Assembly (NCBI GenBank): GCA_944472135.2
Contig: OX235262.1
Coordinates: forward strand, 23,979,362 to 24,043,361
Reading direction: 5' to 3'
Origin: Trichobilharzia regenti
Taxonomy: Eukaryota; Platyhelminthes; Trematoda; Strigeidida; Schistosomatidae
DNA: 64,000 nucleotides
Shown: positions 43,652 to 55,559 of the stretch, piece after piece
Numbering within the stretch: the stretch's first letter is position 1
How the letters are laid out: each line of letters opens with the position of its first letter
Notes under the pieces: generated by a model
The model's database searches: none
The model's input: only the letters and a program-made list of their open reading frames with translations
What the model was told of the DNA's origin: nothing
Program-made: the position numbers and the translations under genes

Positions 43652-44775
43652 GTGAACACCAGTAATTTAGAAAATAGCACCACCTCGTCTAATAACACAT
43701 TACCACCCCATATTATTAGTAGTTCACCCAACATAAAAGACTCGAACATAACTCTGACCCCTGTAATACAGGTGGAAGATGTTCTGTCTGAAAAGGTAGA
43801 GCTCTCTTACTTAACATGCATAATTAAAGAGATGCAGCTACAGATAGATGAATTAAAAACGAAATTAAGTTCACTAGAATGTATACCCGAAACTATCTCA
43901 CATATGAAAAAGGAACTGCAGGATCCTACAATCCTAAAGCTTTTTAATATGACCTCTAGAATGACGCATACTGACTCAAAAAGTGCGAAGGAGTTAGAAA
44001 ACGCCATTGACTTTCTATCCAGCGAAGTTGTTAAAAGGCTGGCTTCAAAACAAAACGCTATAGTGTATAATGTACCGGATAGCGAGCCCATAAAGTCGTC
44101 CAGCACTCATTGCTGAAGGCTGCAAATCTCTTGAATGCACCTTGTCAGTGCATTCGCCTAAGCAAAAAAGACCTAAAGCATCCTTGTCCTATACTCTTTA
44201 GGTTCGACAGCTACATAATAGCTGAACGATTTAAGAAGGCCGAAGATCTTCTGGCTACTGCCACTAAATTCAAGACTATTGAAGTAGTCTCGGATAAAAC
44301 ACCAAACCAAAGGCAAGCAACCAAGAACTCCTTCGATACAAAGTTGACCACACTGAGAAATACATCTGGTATCAGTGCTAAAGTGTCGACGGACACTGAA
44401 GCACAGCAAGTCACGTGTATAGTGTTGGGAGAAAAAACGGCAAGTAAAAGCGACCCAAAACTCAGTAAGAGCAGTGCCACTGGGTGCAATCTTAGAGTAC
44501 ATGAGAGCACATCTCGAAAACCTGCTGACCTACATGAGGTTGACATAGACGCACAAACTATGGCTGACCAGAAACCACTGGCAGACCACACTCAATCTGG
44601 ATCCAAGCCAGAGAGTCCCGCAGTAGAAACCGCAAGAAAGACCACAAAGCCCAGAGTCCCACTCCAGACTTCGACATACCTCCCACGTAATAAGTCTAAT
44701 AAGCAGCATGTCAGTCTAAAAAATGACAAAGCATGGGTAACGAAGCACATTCCCAAAACGTCACGCAGCATGTAA
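43652..44775 (+). pseudogene. ORF1 of the left CR1-like LINE
   Basis: Two overlapping frames (43652-44116 and 44110-44775) joined by a frameshift near 44100. The first has a likely coiled coil (LQIDELKTKLSSLE) and the start of a nucleic-acid-binding region (NAIVYNVPDSEP) that continues in the second frame (PCPILFRFDSYIIAERF). The only nearby ATG (43623) is in another frame. A further polar ORF, 44804-45292, with many Asn, Tyr and Gln, may be its end. Confidence 0.6.
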
Positions 44776-45297
44776 GAATACCCCTTCCCGAACTAGAAGT
44801 AACATGCCTAACAACGCACATAACTTGGGAATGCAACGTAGAATGGATCCTCAGGATATATGGAGCACTAAACGGGACTCATATAGGCACCATATTAACG
44901 AAAATTCTCGTCCAAACTCTCGCACTATCTATGTTAAACCTCATCAACTTAATGAGAACAGGTCGGCACTTGATCCCCTCAATAACTTCACTCACACACG
45001 TGACGTGAGCCAATATGCATACGGCTATGAAAGCCCCATGAGGTACAACTACCAGGGTAATCTTAACACAGGGTACCTAGGTCCAGCAAACTACAACCCA
45101 AATTGCAGGGCAGACCATATATCACCAGTAGATGAACGCAGATGCCGACCCATGGATGCTAATAGTCAAAATATGCAACAGGATTATTTTCGGCTGCAGC
45201 AAACAATAGCCCCACTCGCTGCACAGTTCATCCAGGAAATAGTACACACACTGACTCTGTCTCACCTCAGAGCCCCTCCAAACATAACGTAGGGATA

Positions 45298-47166
45298 GTG
45301 ACAAGTAACCATGTTAACCTCTCCTCCAATAACTCTGGTTTACTAACAATTATGCTCCTGAATGCTAGATCTCTCCTTAATAAAATAACAACGCTTCGCT
45401 GCCTGGCATACATAGAACGGCCAACACTAATAATGGTGACTGAAACCTGGCTTACTACTGATATACCTGACACAAAGCTAGTAATAGACAACTACGACAT
45501 CTATAGGAACGATAGAGTTGACAAAAGAGGAGGCGGTTGCTTAATATATGCCTATAAATCCACTAACTCCAATACTTTCAATAACCCAAATACTGACAAA
45601 CTCCCAGAATCTAAGTGGATAAGCATCCACACAAACGAAAGTAAAATTCTCGTGGGATGTATATACAGACCCCCCAATAGCCCTGAAATGACTGATATAA
45701 CTATTGCAGAAATACTAGAGCATGTAGCTACGCTGGACTTCGACTACAAAGTAGTATGTGGAGATTTCAACTTACCTGGAGTAAACTGGGATACCTGTAC
45801 AGGACCAAGAATCCATGAAGAGCTACTACAAGCTATAGACATAGGAGGATGGAAGCAGTGCGTGCGCCTCCCTACAAGGAACCAAAATACTCTTGACTTA
45901 ATCCTCTGTCATAACATAGAGCCCATCTCGATAGAGGTGGGAAATAAACTCGATAACAGTGATCACAACATATTGTACTGCACGCTACCCCTCCGACTAA
46001 CAACTAAATACACACCTAAAAATTCCCCGGTGCGCTATCAATATAGGGACTATAAGAATGCTGATTGGGAATTCCTATCAGATCTGTTGAGAAGTTCTGA
46101 CTGGGAAGAATACTTCATCAACAATAACTTAGAAGTATCACTTGAGATTTTCTACAAAACAGTTGGCTCAGCAAGAGACACAATCGCGCCCCTAAAATCT
46201 GCCCTAAAGACACCAACTCCATTTATTGACCGGAAAACGCGACTAAAACTAAAGAAATTGAAAAGGAAATACCATGTATTTAAGGAATTTAATGCGTTAA
46301 ACCAAATACATGAAACTCTTAAACTGCTTGAAGAGAAACACAAAATGAAGTCACAACATGAGGAAAATAAAGCGCTAATGGGTAACACCAAAACTCAGGA
46401 ACTTTGTAGGATATTGCAAAAACGTCTAAAAAGCAGTAAAGACAATAATGTAAGCATCTTGGAACATAGGGGTGTAATATACAACGATCCCCAGGTTATA
46501 AGTGAACTCCTCAGTGAGTGGTTTTGCAATGACACCAGAGTGCACCCGACCCCAAATTTCCAAATGACCTGCAAAAGTAACCACAAATTAGGAGAAATAG
46601 ATTTTAATATACAAAATATAGACTCAGCGATTAAGACATTGAAGTCAAATGGCAGTACTGGAACAGACGACATACCATCTGTCATATACAAAAATGGTAG
46701 CACGGAAATGGTAGTCTTGTTACTTAGAATATTTACTCTGTCACTGGAAACTGGAACTTATCCTGAAGTGTGGAAAACCACATACATATTACCTAAGCAC
46801 AAAGCAGGGGCCAAAACCAGTGCATGCAACTATAGACCTATTAATATAACACCGGTAATATCACGAATAATGGAGAAAGTGGTTAAAGACCAAGTGTCAG
46901 ACAACTTACTAGAACATGAACTTATCAACCCATCACAACACGGATTCCTCAAAAAGAGATCATGTGTGACCTGTCACATAGACTTTTTCAATGAAGTTAC
47001 ACGAAGCAGGGACAACAGAGAACTAGTAATTGTGCTATATTTCGATATAACAAAAGCCTTCGATAGAGTCCCCCATAATCTGCTAGTCAGCAGGTTATGC
47101 TCACTAGGGATATGTGACCCTCTCCTGAGCTGGATAAAATCATTTCTCTGTGACAGAATCAGATAA
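45298..47166 (+). pseudogene. ORF2 of the left LINE: endonuclease and first half of reverse transcriptase
   Basis: 622 codons. Endonuclease blocks: MLLNARSLLNK, VTETWLTTDIP, YRNDRVDKRGGG, VVCGDFNLPGVNW, DNSDHNILYC. Reverse transcriptase blocks: NGSTGTDDIPSVIYKNG, NYRPINITPVISRIMEK, SQHGFLKKRSCVTCH, LYFDITKAFDRVPH. The frame ends at 47166 before the catalytic box. The next part (ILYADDLKVTYKCK, near 47298-47339) is in another frame. Confidence 0.8.
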
Positions 47167-47521
47167 CAAAAGTTGGCTCGATAATCTCAAGGCCTAAACC
47201 TGTAAGTAGTGGTGTAATCCAGGGAAGTGTATTAGGCCCACTCCTATTCATAATATATATAAACAGTATCTGTGAATGCTTTAGTGTTGGTAAACCAATA
47301 CTATATGCAGATGACTTAAAAGTGACCTATAAATGCAAGAACACAGATCTCGGAATAACAGTAAACGCCATACAGCAAGAATTAGAAAAAATGGATAGAT
47401 GGTGTGACACCTGGCAACTCCAGTTTAATGTCGACAAATGTGGCTGGCTCTGCATAGGTTGCAACAATTTAGAACTTGACCTGACAATTCAAGGCCATGC
47501 ACTTTACGACTGGAATCTGTA

Positions 47522-48175
47522 TTGGACCTAGGACTGAAATACTCACATGACTTATCATTTTCTGAACATATCTCCAAACAAGTGTCAAAGTCACGCAGAC
47601 TTATCGGCTTTCTACTCAGGAACTTTTACAGAAATGAGTCCAGAATTCTGTTGTACAAGGTTTGTGTGCGTCCTTTATTTGATTACTGTTCATTCATGTA
47701 TAGTAGTATACGCATAGAGGACAAATTGAAAGTCGAGGGAGTGCAGAGGTACTTCACGTCAAAATTACTCGGAACCGAAAATGGTGCGAACTACTCCACT
47801 AGATGTGACACCCTAGGATTAGAAACACTATGGCTAAGACGCCTGAGACTAAACTTAACACTTTACTATAAGCTTCTAAACCACTTAGTTTTTACCTCTA
47901 CTAATGGCATTCGACTTTCAGATGACAGTGGCTACAAACTAAGACACACTAAGGGTACAGTAGCTATCGAACAATGTAAAACAGCTACCAGGCAAAAGTT
48001 TTACTTGATTAGGTATGCACAGATATGGAATAAACTACCAATGGAAATGCGTCAAGCAGGTACATTGGCCTCCTTCAAAAAAGTGCTTAACGACAAACTA
48101 CAAGAGTTTGCAAACGATAGTAGTTCTAGTTCCTATCTGAGAGCCTCCGAAATTATAGGTCCATTTAATGTATAA
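47522..48175 (+). pseudogene. ORF2 C-terminal region of the left LINE
   Basis: 217 codons starting LGLKYSHDLSFSEHISKQVSK after a frameshift near 47520. Contains LLYKVCVRPLFDYCSF and GVQRYFTSKLLG, the usual thumb and C-terminal region, and IRYAQIWNKLPMEMRQA. It ends with ASEIIGPFNV. Confidence 0.75.
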
Positions 48176-49029
48176 GCTTAAATACTACACCTGTTGTTTT
48201 TGCCTATATTTATAATTTTAGATAAAACATTAACGATTAAGATACTTACCCTCAAACAGACAAGAAGTTTCGTTTGTAAAACTTCTACCCAACACAATAA
48301 GTGGAATAAAATGGACATAAACCGACAACATGAAAAAGGTATAACTCACCACAACATCACATGGACAGATGTACGCTCGTCGGGCATCATATATACCTCA
48401 CCAACTACAACCCAACTTTCCTAAGATAATGTGATGAACTTATATCCATAATGTTGCTGAGCAGTTAATATCCACAACTCCTGTCGGAACAACTAAAATT
48501 CAAAAACCTTCCTCACGCGAAGAAAATACCCACAAGCAGTAGAAATCCATTAATTAATGCGTCTAAAGCTTATGTATTTTACTCCCAACAATGACATTGC
48601 AGATCAAATGAGATAAACATATCACTGATTTCAAAATAACACATCAATGAACTATAATTCAAGGATTCTGCACACAACAAAGTTATGTATGAAAATTGAC
48701 TTCAAGCTTTATTTTTTTCCCAGGCACTTATAACCCATCCACCAAAGACCTGGTTTTTTTGTTAATGCGAAGACAATACTTCTGTATTTCCTGATGTGTT
48801 GCACTCACTGACAATCTAGCAGATTTTTCCAACTGTGCACAGAAATGATTGCATATAAGTGCAAAAGCTGTTTTATACTACTGGTATCAACATTTATCAA
48901 GTGTATGTATAATCTCCAGTGAACATATAAAGCATATCTTGCTAGCACCTGTAAATTGTAATTGAATTATAGAACCATATGCTTCTATTCCTGTAACAGT
49001 GATGATTCCTGTAAACTGGCGTGCCTCAT

Positions 49030-52000
49030 GTTGGAAAAATCTGCTAGATTGTCAGTGGGTGCAACACATCAGGAAATACAGAAGTATTGTCTTCGCATTA
49101 ACAAAAAGACCAGGTCTTTGGTGGATGGATTATAAGTCCCTGGGAAAAAAATAAAGCTTGAAGTCAATTTCCATACAGAACCTTGTTGTGTGCAGAATCC
49201 TTGAATTATAGTTCATTGATGTGTTATTTTGAAATCAGTGATATGTTTATCTCATTTGATCTGCAATGTCATTGTTGGGAGTAAATACATAAGCTTTAGA
49301 CGCATTAATTAATGGATTTCTACTGCTCGTGGGTATTTTCTTAGCGTGAGGAAGGTTTATGAATTTCAGCTGTTCCGACAGGAGTTGTGGATATTAACTG
49401 CTCAGCAGCATTATGGATATAAGTTCATCACATTATCTTAGGAAAGGTGGGTTATAGTTGGTGAGTTATATATGGTGCCCAACGAGCGTACATCTGTCCA
49501 TGTGATGTTGTGGTGAGTTATACCTTTTTCATGTTGTCGGTTTATGTCCATTTTATTCCACTTATTGTGTTGGGTAGAAGTTTTACAAACGAAATTTCTT
49601 GTCTGTTTGAGGGTACGTATGTTAACCGTTAATGTTTTATCTAAAATTATAAATATAGGCAAAAAACAACAGGTGTAGTATTTAAGCTTATACATTAAAT
49701 GGACCTATAATTTCGGAGGCTCTCAGATAGGAACTAGAACTACTATCGTTTGCAAACTCTTGTAGTTTGTCATTAAGCACCTTTTCGAAGGAGGCCAATG
49801 TACTTGCTTGACGCATTTCCATTGGTAGTTTATTCCATATCTGTGCATACCTAATCAAGTAAAACTTTTGCCTGGTGGCTGTTTTACATTGTTCGATAGC
49901 TACTGTACTCTTAGTGTGTCTTAGTTTGTAGCCATTGTCATCTGAAAGTCGAGTGCCATTAGTGGAGGTAAAAACTAAGTGGTTTAGAAGCTTATAGTAA
50001 AGTGTTAAGTTTAGTCTCAGGCGTCTTAGCCATAGTGTTTCTAGTCCTAGGGTATCACATCTAGTGGAGTAGTTCGCACCATTTTCTGTTCCGAGTAATT
50101 TTAACGTGAAGTACCTCTGCACTCCCTCGACTTTCAATTTGTCCTCTATGCGTATACTACTATACATGAATGAACAGTAATCAAATAAAGGACGCACACA
50201 AACCTTGTACAACAGAATTCTAGACTCATTTCTGTAGAAGTTCCTGAGTAGAAAGCCGATAAGTCTGCATGACTTTGACACTTGTTTGGAGATATGTTCA
50301 GAAAATGATAAGTCATGTGAGTATTTCAGTCCTAGGTCCAATACACATTCCAGTCGTGACAGTGCATGGCCTTGAATTGTCAGGTCAAGTTCTAAAGTGT
50401 TGCAACCTATGCAGAGCCAGCCACATTTTTCGACATTAAACTGGAGTTGCCAGGTGTCACATCATCTATCCATTTTTTCTAATTCTTGCTGTATGGCGTT
50501 TACTGTTATTCCAAGATCTGTATTCTTGCATTTATAGGTCACTTTTAAGTCATCTGCATATAGTATTGGTTTACCTACACTAAAGCATTCACAGATACTG
50601 TTTATATATATTATGAATAGGAGTGGGCCTAATACGCTTCTCTGGATTACACCACTACTAACTGGTTTAGGCCTTGAGGTTATCGAGCCAACTTTCGTTG
50701 TCTGACTTCGGCCACAGAGAAATGATTTTATCCAGCTCAGGAGAGGGTTACATATCCCCAGTGAGCATAACCTGCTGACTAGCATATTATGGGGGACTCT
50801 ATCGAAGGCTTTTGTTATATCGAAATATAGCACAATTACTAGTTCTCTGTTGTCCCTACTTCGTGTAACTTCGTTGAAAAAGTCTATGTGACAGGTCAAA
50901 CATGATCTCTTTTTGAGGAATCCGTGTTGTGATGGATTGATAAGTTCATGTTCTAGTAAGTTGTCTGACACTTGGTCTTTAACCACTTTCTCCATTATTC
51001 GTGATATTACCGGTGTTATATTGATAGGTCTATAGTTGCATGCACTGGTTTTGGCCCTTGCTTTGTGCTTAGGTAATATGTATGTGGTTTTCCACACTTC
51101 AGGATAAGTTCCAGTTTCCAGTGAGAGAGTAAATATTCTAAGTAACAAGACTACCATTTCCGTGCTACCATTTTTGTATATGACAGATGGTATGTCGTCT
51201 GTTCCAGTACTGCCATTAGACTTCAATGTCTTAATCGCTGAGTCTATATTTTGTATATTAAAGTCTATTTCGCCTAATTTGTGGTTACTTTTGCAGGTCA
51301 TTTGGAAATTTGGGGTCGGGTGCACTCTGGTGTCATTGCAAAACCACTCACTGAGGAGTTCACTTATAACCTGGGGATCGTTGTATATTATACCCTTATG
51401 TTCCAAGCTGTTTACATTATTGTTTTTACTGCTTTTTAGACGTTTCTGCAATATCCTACAAAGTTCCTGAGTTTTGGTGTTACCCACAAGCGCTTTATTT
51501 TCCTCATGTTGTGACTTCAATTTGTGTTTCTCTTCAAGCAGTTTAAGAGTTTCATGTATTTGGTTTAACGCATTAAATTCCTTAAATACATGGTATTTCC
51601 TTTCCAATTTCTTTAGTTTTAGTCGCGTTTTGCGGTTTATAAATGGAGTTGGTGTCTTTAGAGCAGATTTTAGGGGCGCGATTGTGTCTCTTGCTGAGCC
51701 AATTGTTTTGTAGAAAATCTCAAGTAATACTTCTAAGTTATTGTTGATGAAGTATTCTTCCCAGTCAGAACTTCTCAACAGATCCGACAGGAATTCCCAA
51801 TCAGCATTCTTATAGTCCCTATATTGATAGCGCACCGGGGAATTTTTAGGTGTGTATTTAGTTGTTAGTCGGAGGGGTAGCGTGCAGTACAATATGTTGT
51901 GATCACTGTTATCGAGTTTATTTCCCACCTCTATCGAGATGGGTTCTATTTTATGACTAAGTCAAGAGTATTTTTGTTTCTTGTAGGGAGGCGTACGCAC

Positions 52001-52723
52001 TGCTTCCATCCTCCTACGTCTATAGCTTGTAGTAGCTCGTCATGGATTCTAGGTCCTGTACAGGTATCCCAGTTTACTCCAGGTAAGTTGAAATCTCCAC
52101 ATACTACTTTGTAGTCGAAGTTCAGCGTAGCTACATGCTCTAGTATTTCTCCAATAGTTATATCAGTCATTTCAGGGCTATTGGGGGGTCTGTATATACA
52201 TCCCACGGGAATTTTACTTTCGTTTGTGTGGATGCTTATCCACTTAGATTCTGGGAGTTTGTCAGTAGTTGGGTTATTGAAAGTATTGGAGTTAGTGGAT
52301 TTATAGGCATATATTAAGCAACCGCCTCCTCTTTTGTCAACTCTATCGTTCCTATAGATGTCGTAGTTGTCTATTACTAGCTTTGTGTCAGGTATATCAG
52401 TAGTAAGCCAGGTTTCAGTCACCATTATTAGTGTTGGCCGTTCTATGTATGCCAGGCAGCGAAGCGATATTGTTTTATTAAGGAGAGATCTAGCATTCAG
52501 GAGCATAGTCGTTAGTAAACCAGAGTTATTAGAGGAGAGGTTAACATGGTTACTTGTTACTATCCCTACGTTATGTTTGGAGGGGCTCTGAGGTGAGACA
52601 GAGTCAGTGTGTGTACTATCTCCTGGATGAATTGTGCAGCGAGTGGGGCTATTGTTTGCTGCAGCCGAAAATAATCCTGTTGCATATTTTGACTTTTAGC
52701 ATCCACGGGTCGGCATCTGCGTT
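49030..52723 (-). mobile_element. CR1-like LINE, inverted right copy
   Basis: 3,694 bp that pair in reverse with 45135-48833. It lacks the last roughly 200 bp of the LINE 3' end and everything 5' of the end of ORF1. The ORF2 pieces are at 51946-52506 (endonuclease), 50462-51928 (linker and reverse transcriptase) and 49688-50341 (C-terminus). Confidence 0.8.
50462..51928 (-). pseudogene. Reverse transcriptase of the inverted LINE copy
   Basis: 488 codons with NYRPINITPVISRIMEK, SQHGFLKKRSCLTCH, FDITKAFDRVPH, SVLGPLLFIIYIN and the intact catalytic ILYADDLKV. This covers the place where the left copy is frameshifted. It is cut from the endonuclease (51946-52506) by a frame change near 51935 and from the C-terminus (49688-50341) near 50460. 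Confidence 0.8.
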
Positions 52724-54992
52724 ACATTATCAGGTTGCGTGACAAGCGCTTCCCATTAGGTCACCAGATACAACGATACCTGAAGACATTCTTAACAGCA
52801 TCACCTTTATACATGCATACATGTACACAAGTATTTTTACAAACGCCTAGAAAATCGCGTTTAATTTAAGAAGTATGAAGTATAGAAGTAGCTAGTATTA
52901 CAGCCACTAAGTTATAGTCTATTTAGCAGAGTAAAATGTGTGGTGGAAGAATTAGTGATAAAATTATGTAGAATCATACTGAAGAAAGCAGCTGCTTAAC
53001 AGAGCTAGTTAAGGTAAATTTCCATGACCGATTTTCATGCGCTACGCTTAAGACATTGCGAAGTAACCCTTAAACTTATATAACGTTAAAAATACTGCGA
53101 AATACTATAAAAATTGTACGTTTTAGAAAAGTAACTTGGCTGCACAGTTACAATTATGTTCAGTTTTTCTTGTATGTGATTACCTAAAGGCTCATTAGTG
53201 CGGACTATTGTTTACGTAATCCAAATATTTAGGAGCAGCGAAGGGTAGTTAAAATACAACCGAAGGAGTGAAGTCAAATAAAGCCTTCGTCGTCTATCTA
53301 GACAACACCTTCAGCGTATCTGTTGTCTAGAAAGATAATAAAAGCTTCGCAACTAAGTAAATGATGTCATAAAAGACGGGATTCCTGCATGCTTTGTAGA
53401 GAAAAACCTACCACCCTGGAAGGAAAGATCCGTTTTTCTACCGAAGATGATAAACGTGAACGCAGCTTTCAGAGGCGCCTTCTCATCAACACCGCAAAGA
53501 AAATATCAAACGCCCAGAGGAACACATTCTTTGTACCTCTTCCTGCTCAAGGTTCTCCATCAACTCAGAAAATGGACATAATTCATTGCACGCCCAATAT
53601 GGCTAGTCCCTCATGAGCAGTCGAAATGTATCAAAAAGGCACAAGTTAAAATTTGGGAAAATGTTTTATAAGCATCGCTAAACTTCTTAAGTACGAGAAT
53701 AGAAACCTTAAGTGCCTGATCTCAGAATGTATATTAAATTATCAAAAACAAATGTTCGTTCGCACAATAGTAAGTATTCGTTAGGGATACACAAAATAGT
53801 TTTTACGAATCCCAATGCAAGCATGCTCCGGCGTTTTAGAAAGGTTTGGTTAGAGATAACAGATGAGCACATAATATTCCTTTCTTTTCTTTGAAAGATT
53901 CTCAACAGTTATCTTTCTCGTATCAACTGGGAGTAACTATGGTGATTGTCATACAGCCAAATATCTGAATGAGAATAAGTTTTAGCCACACCACGGGTTG
54001 ACCAAACTACTCTTAATTTGTAGGCAAGTATTTAGGTAAAGGAAGTATTCCAAATGAACATCGATGGAGACTGAATAATTGCCTTATTCAAATTTCTGGT
54101 CAACTCTCCAGATATTAATCCTTACTCGCTGATAGGATTAGAAATGTGTAATGAAATACCGAAAACTACTTGAAATTCGTTAATGCCTTCACTCTGTCAA
54201 AGTACTTCTTCGAATGGAACAGAATCCCGAAGTCCTCAGATTCACAGCTGCCAATATTATGTTTATCTTAGGACTTTCTTTGGAAACTTCTGTGTGGCAT
54301 ATAGAATGGAGCAGTCCGCAGCAGTACATGAGTAAAAAGGCTGTAACTGGAAGTGGTTGCATAACGGTGAAACTTTTCTGTAAAACTAAACACTTCACTC
54401 AGCGGCCTGATATTAGCTTTCCGACTAAAAATAGTAAAACTGTTGATCATTTTAATCTTTTCGCAAATGAAATTCACTGGCTTCATTCCACGAGTTGGTG
54501 TTTATGCGAAGTTAAAGTTGGCTTCCAGGATCCCTCTAGGACTTCGAATTTCTCACGATCTAAGTAGCTAGATGCTCAAATGCCCAACAGAATCTATAAA
54601 ACCCGTTTATAGAATTATTCCTACAAAGTTTTACAAAAAATCGAAGTACTCAACATTTTAAGCTCTTCAAACGTTTTACATACTTTCAGTGCATATTAGT
54701 AACTTTGTCGTGTTTGTCTGCGCCATTTATCTAGTCACATTGCTTTGTGTTCCGTGGAGGCACGTTTGGATACTCTCCGATTCATCTCAGGTTTCATGTG
54801 GATTCTATCCCCGACATTTCCGGATTATTATCTCAATAACTATTTAGTCGCTGTTACATTTAGAATGTATTCAATTAGCTTGTGCTGATGTTTCCAGTTT
54901 TCTCTGTCAAGAAGATCTAGTCATTCAGGCAAACTATGCTCAGAAAAGTTATGACTCCCGGATTTTAATTTCATTTATTGCTATATTGTGGC
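52724..54992. other. No gene recognised
   Basis: Short ORFs only, for example 53389-53616 and 54214-54567 on the plus strand, both without known motifs. This could include the promoter and 5' exons of the PAK gene that follows, but I see no clear exon. Confidence 0.4.
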
Positions 54993-55205
54993 ATGATGCC
55001 TGACCGGTCTTATAGTCAGGCAAATAGTTCTGATGACAGTCATGTAATGTCAAATACGACCAGCTTCTGTGAACTCACTGATCATGTATGTGCTGCTGAT
55101 AACAGTCTCAGTCGTCTTTCACCACCATCTGCTACTTTTTTAATTCATGGATCAGAAATGTCTCACCATGCTCCTGCTCCTCCAGTCCGATCTTCAAGTA
55201 CACTG
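54993..55205 (+). CDS. PAK: Likely N-terminal exon of p21-activated kinase (PAK)
   Basis: Open from ATG 54993 (MMPDRSYSQANSSDD) to a splice donor CT|GTAAGT at 55205/55206. The end of the exon, APAPPVRSSSTL, fits the conserved PAPPVR proline motif near the N-terminus of PAK kinases, which binds SH3 adaptors. The exon ends two bases into a codon, which fits the phase of the exon at 61235-61320. PAK is a Rac/Cdc42-regulated serine/threonine kinase. The GTPase-binding and kinase exons would lie beyond the window. The start may be an earlier exon. Confidence 0.6.
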
Positions 55206-55559
55206 TAAGTCAGTCGGTCTGTATATTTTGTATCTGCTGGTATGACGGCGTTTCATTTAATGCTGATTTTTCACCTTAAATTAATAACTTTTTAAAACTG
55301 CGTGGTTTTATTATGTTAAATTTTATGCTTATCCCTGTTAGTCAGTCTTCAACATAGGTTTTTGTTTAACAGACTTTCAGGAATCCCTGATCATGCTGAC
55401 ACGTATCTGAGTTAGGTTGAATTTAATGAGACTTAGAGTATTGGAAAACTGTACTTGTTATTCAACGATCCGAAATAGGGCTTTCCTTTTGTCTTAGCTT
55501 TCCTGATGCTATGTTCCTAATTAATACATTTAGTAACACTGTATTGGTTAATTTATTTA

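Larger units (their letters stand above)
43600..49029 (+). mobile_element. CR1-like LINE, nearly full length (left copy)
   Basis: ORF1 (about 43652-45292, broken by frameshifts), ORF2 (45298-48175, broken near 47165 and 47520), then a 3' untranslated region. The region reaches CCTGTAAACTGGCGTGCCTCATG (49007-49029), a match to the 3' end of the LINE at 32202 but without the final tail. From 45135 to 48833 it is the left arm of an inverted repeat. Confidence 0.8.

Noticed and set aside
54214..54567. 117-codon ORF upstream of the PAK exon
   Set aside because: No recognisable domain, no convincing splice sites at its ends, and the composition is ordinary for this AT-rich DNA.
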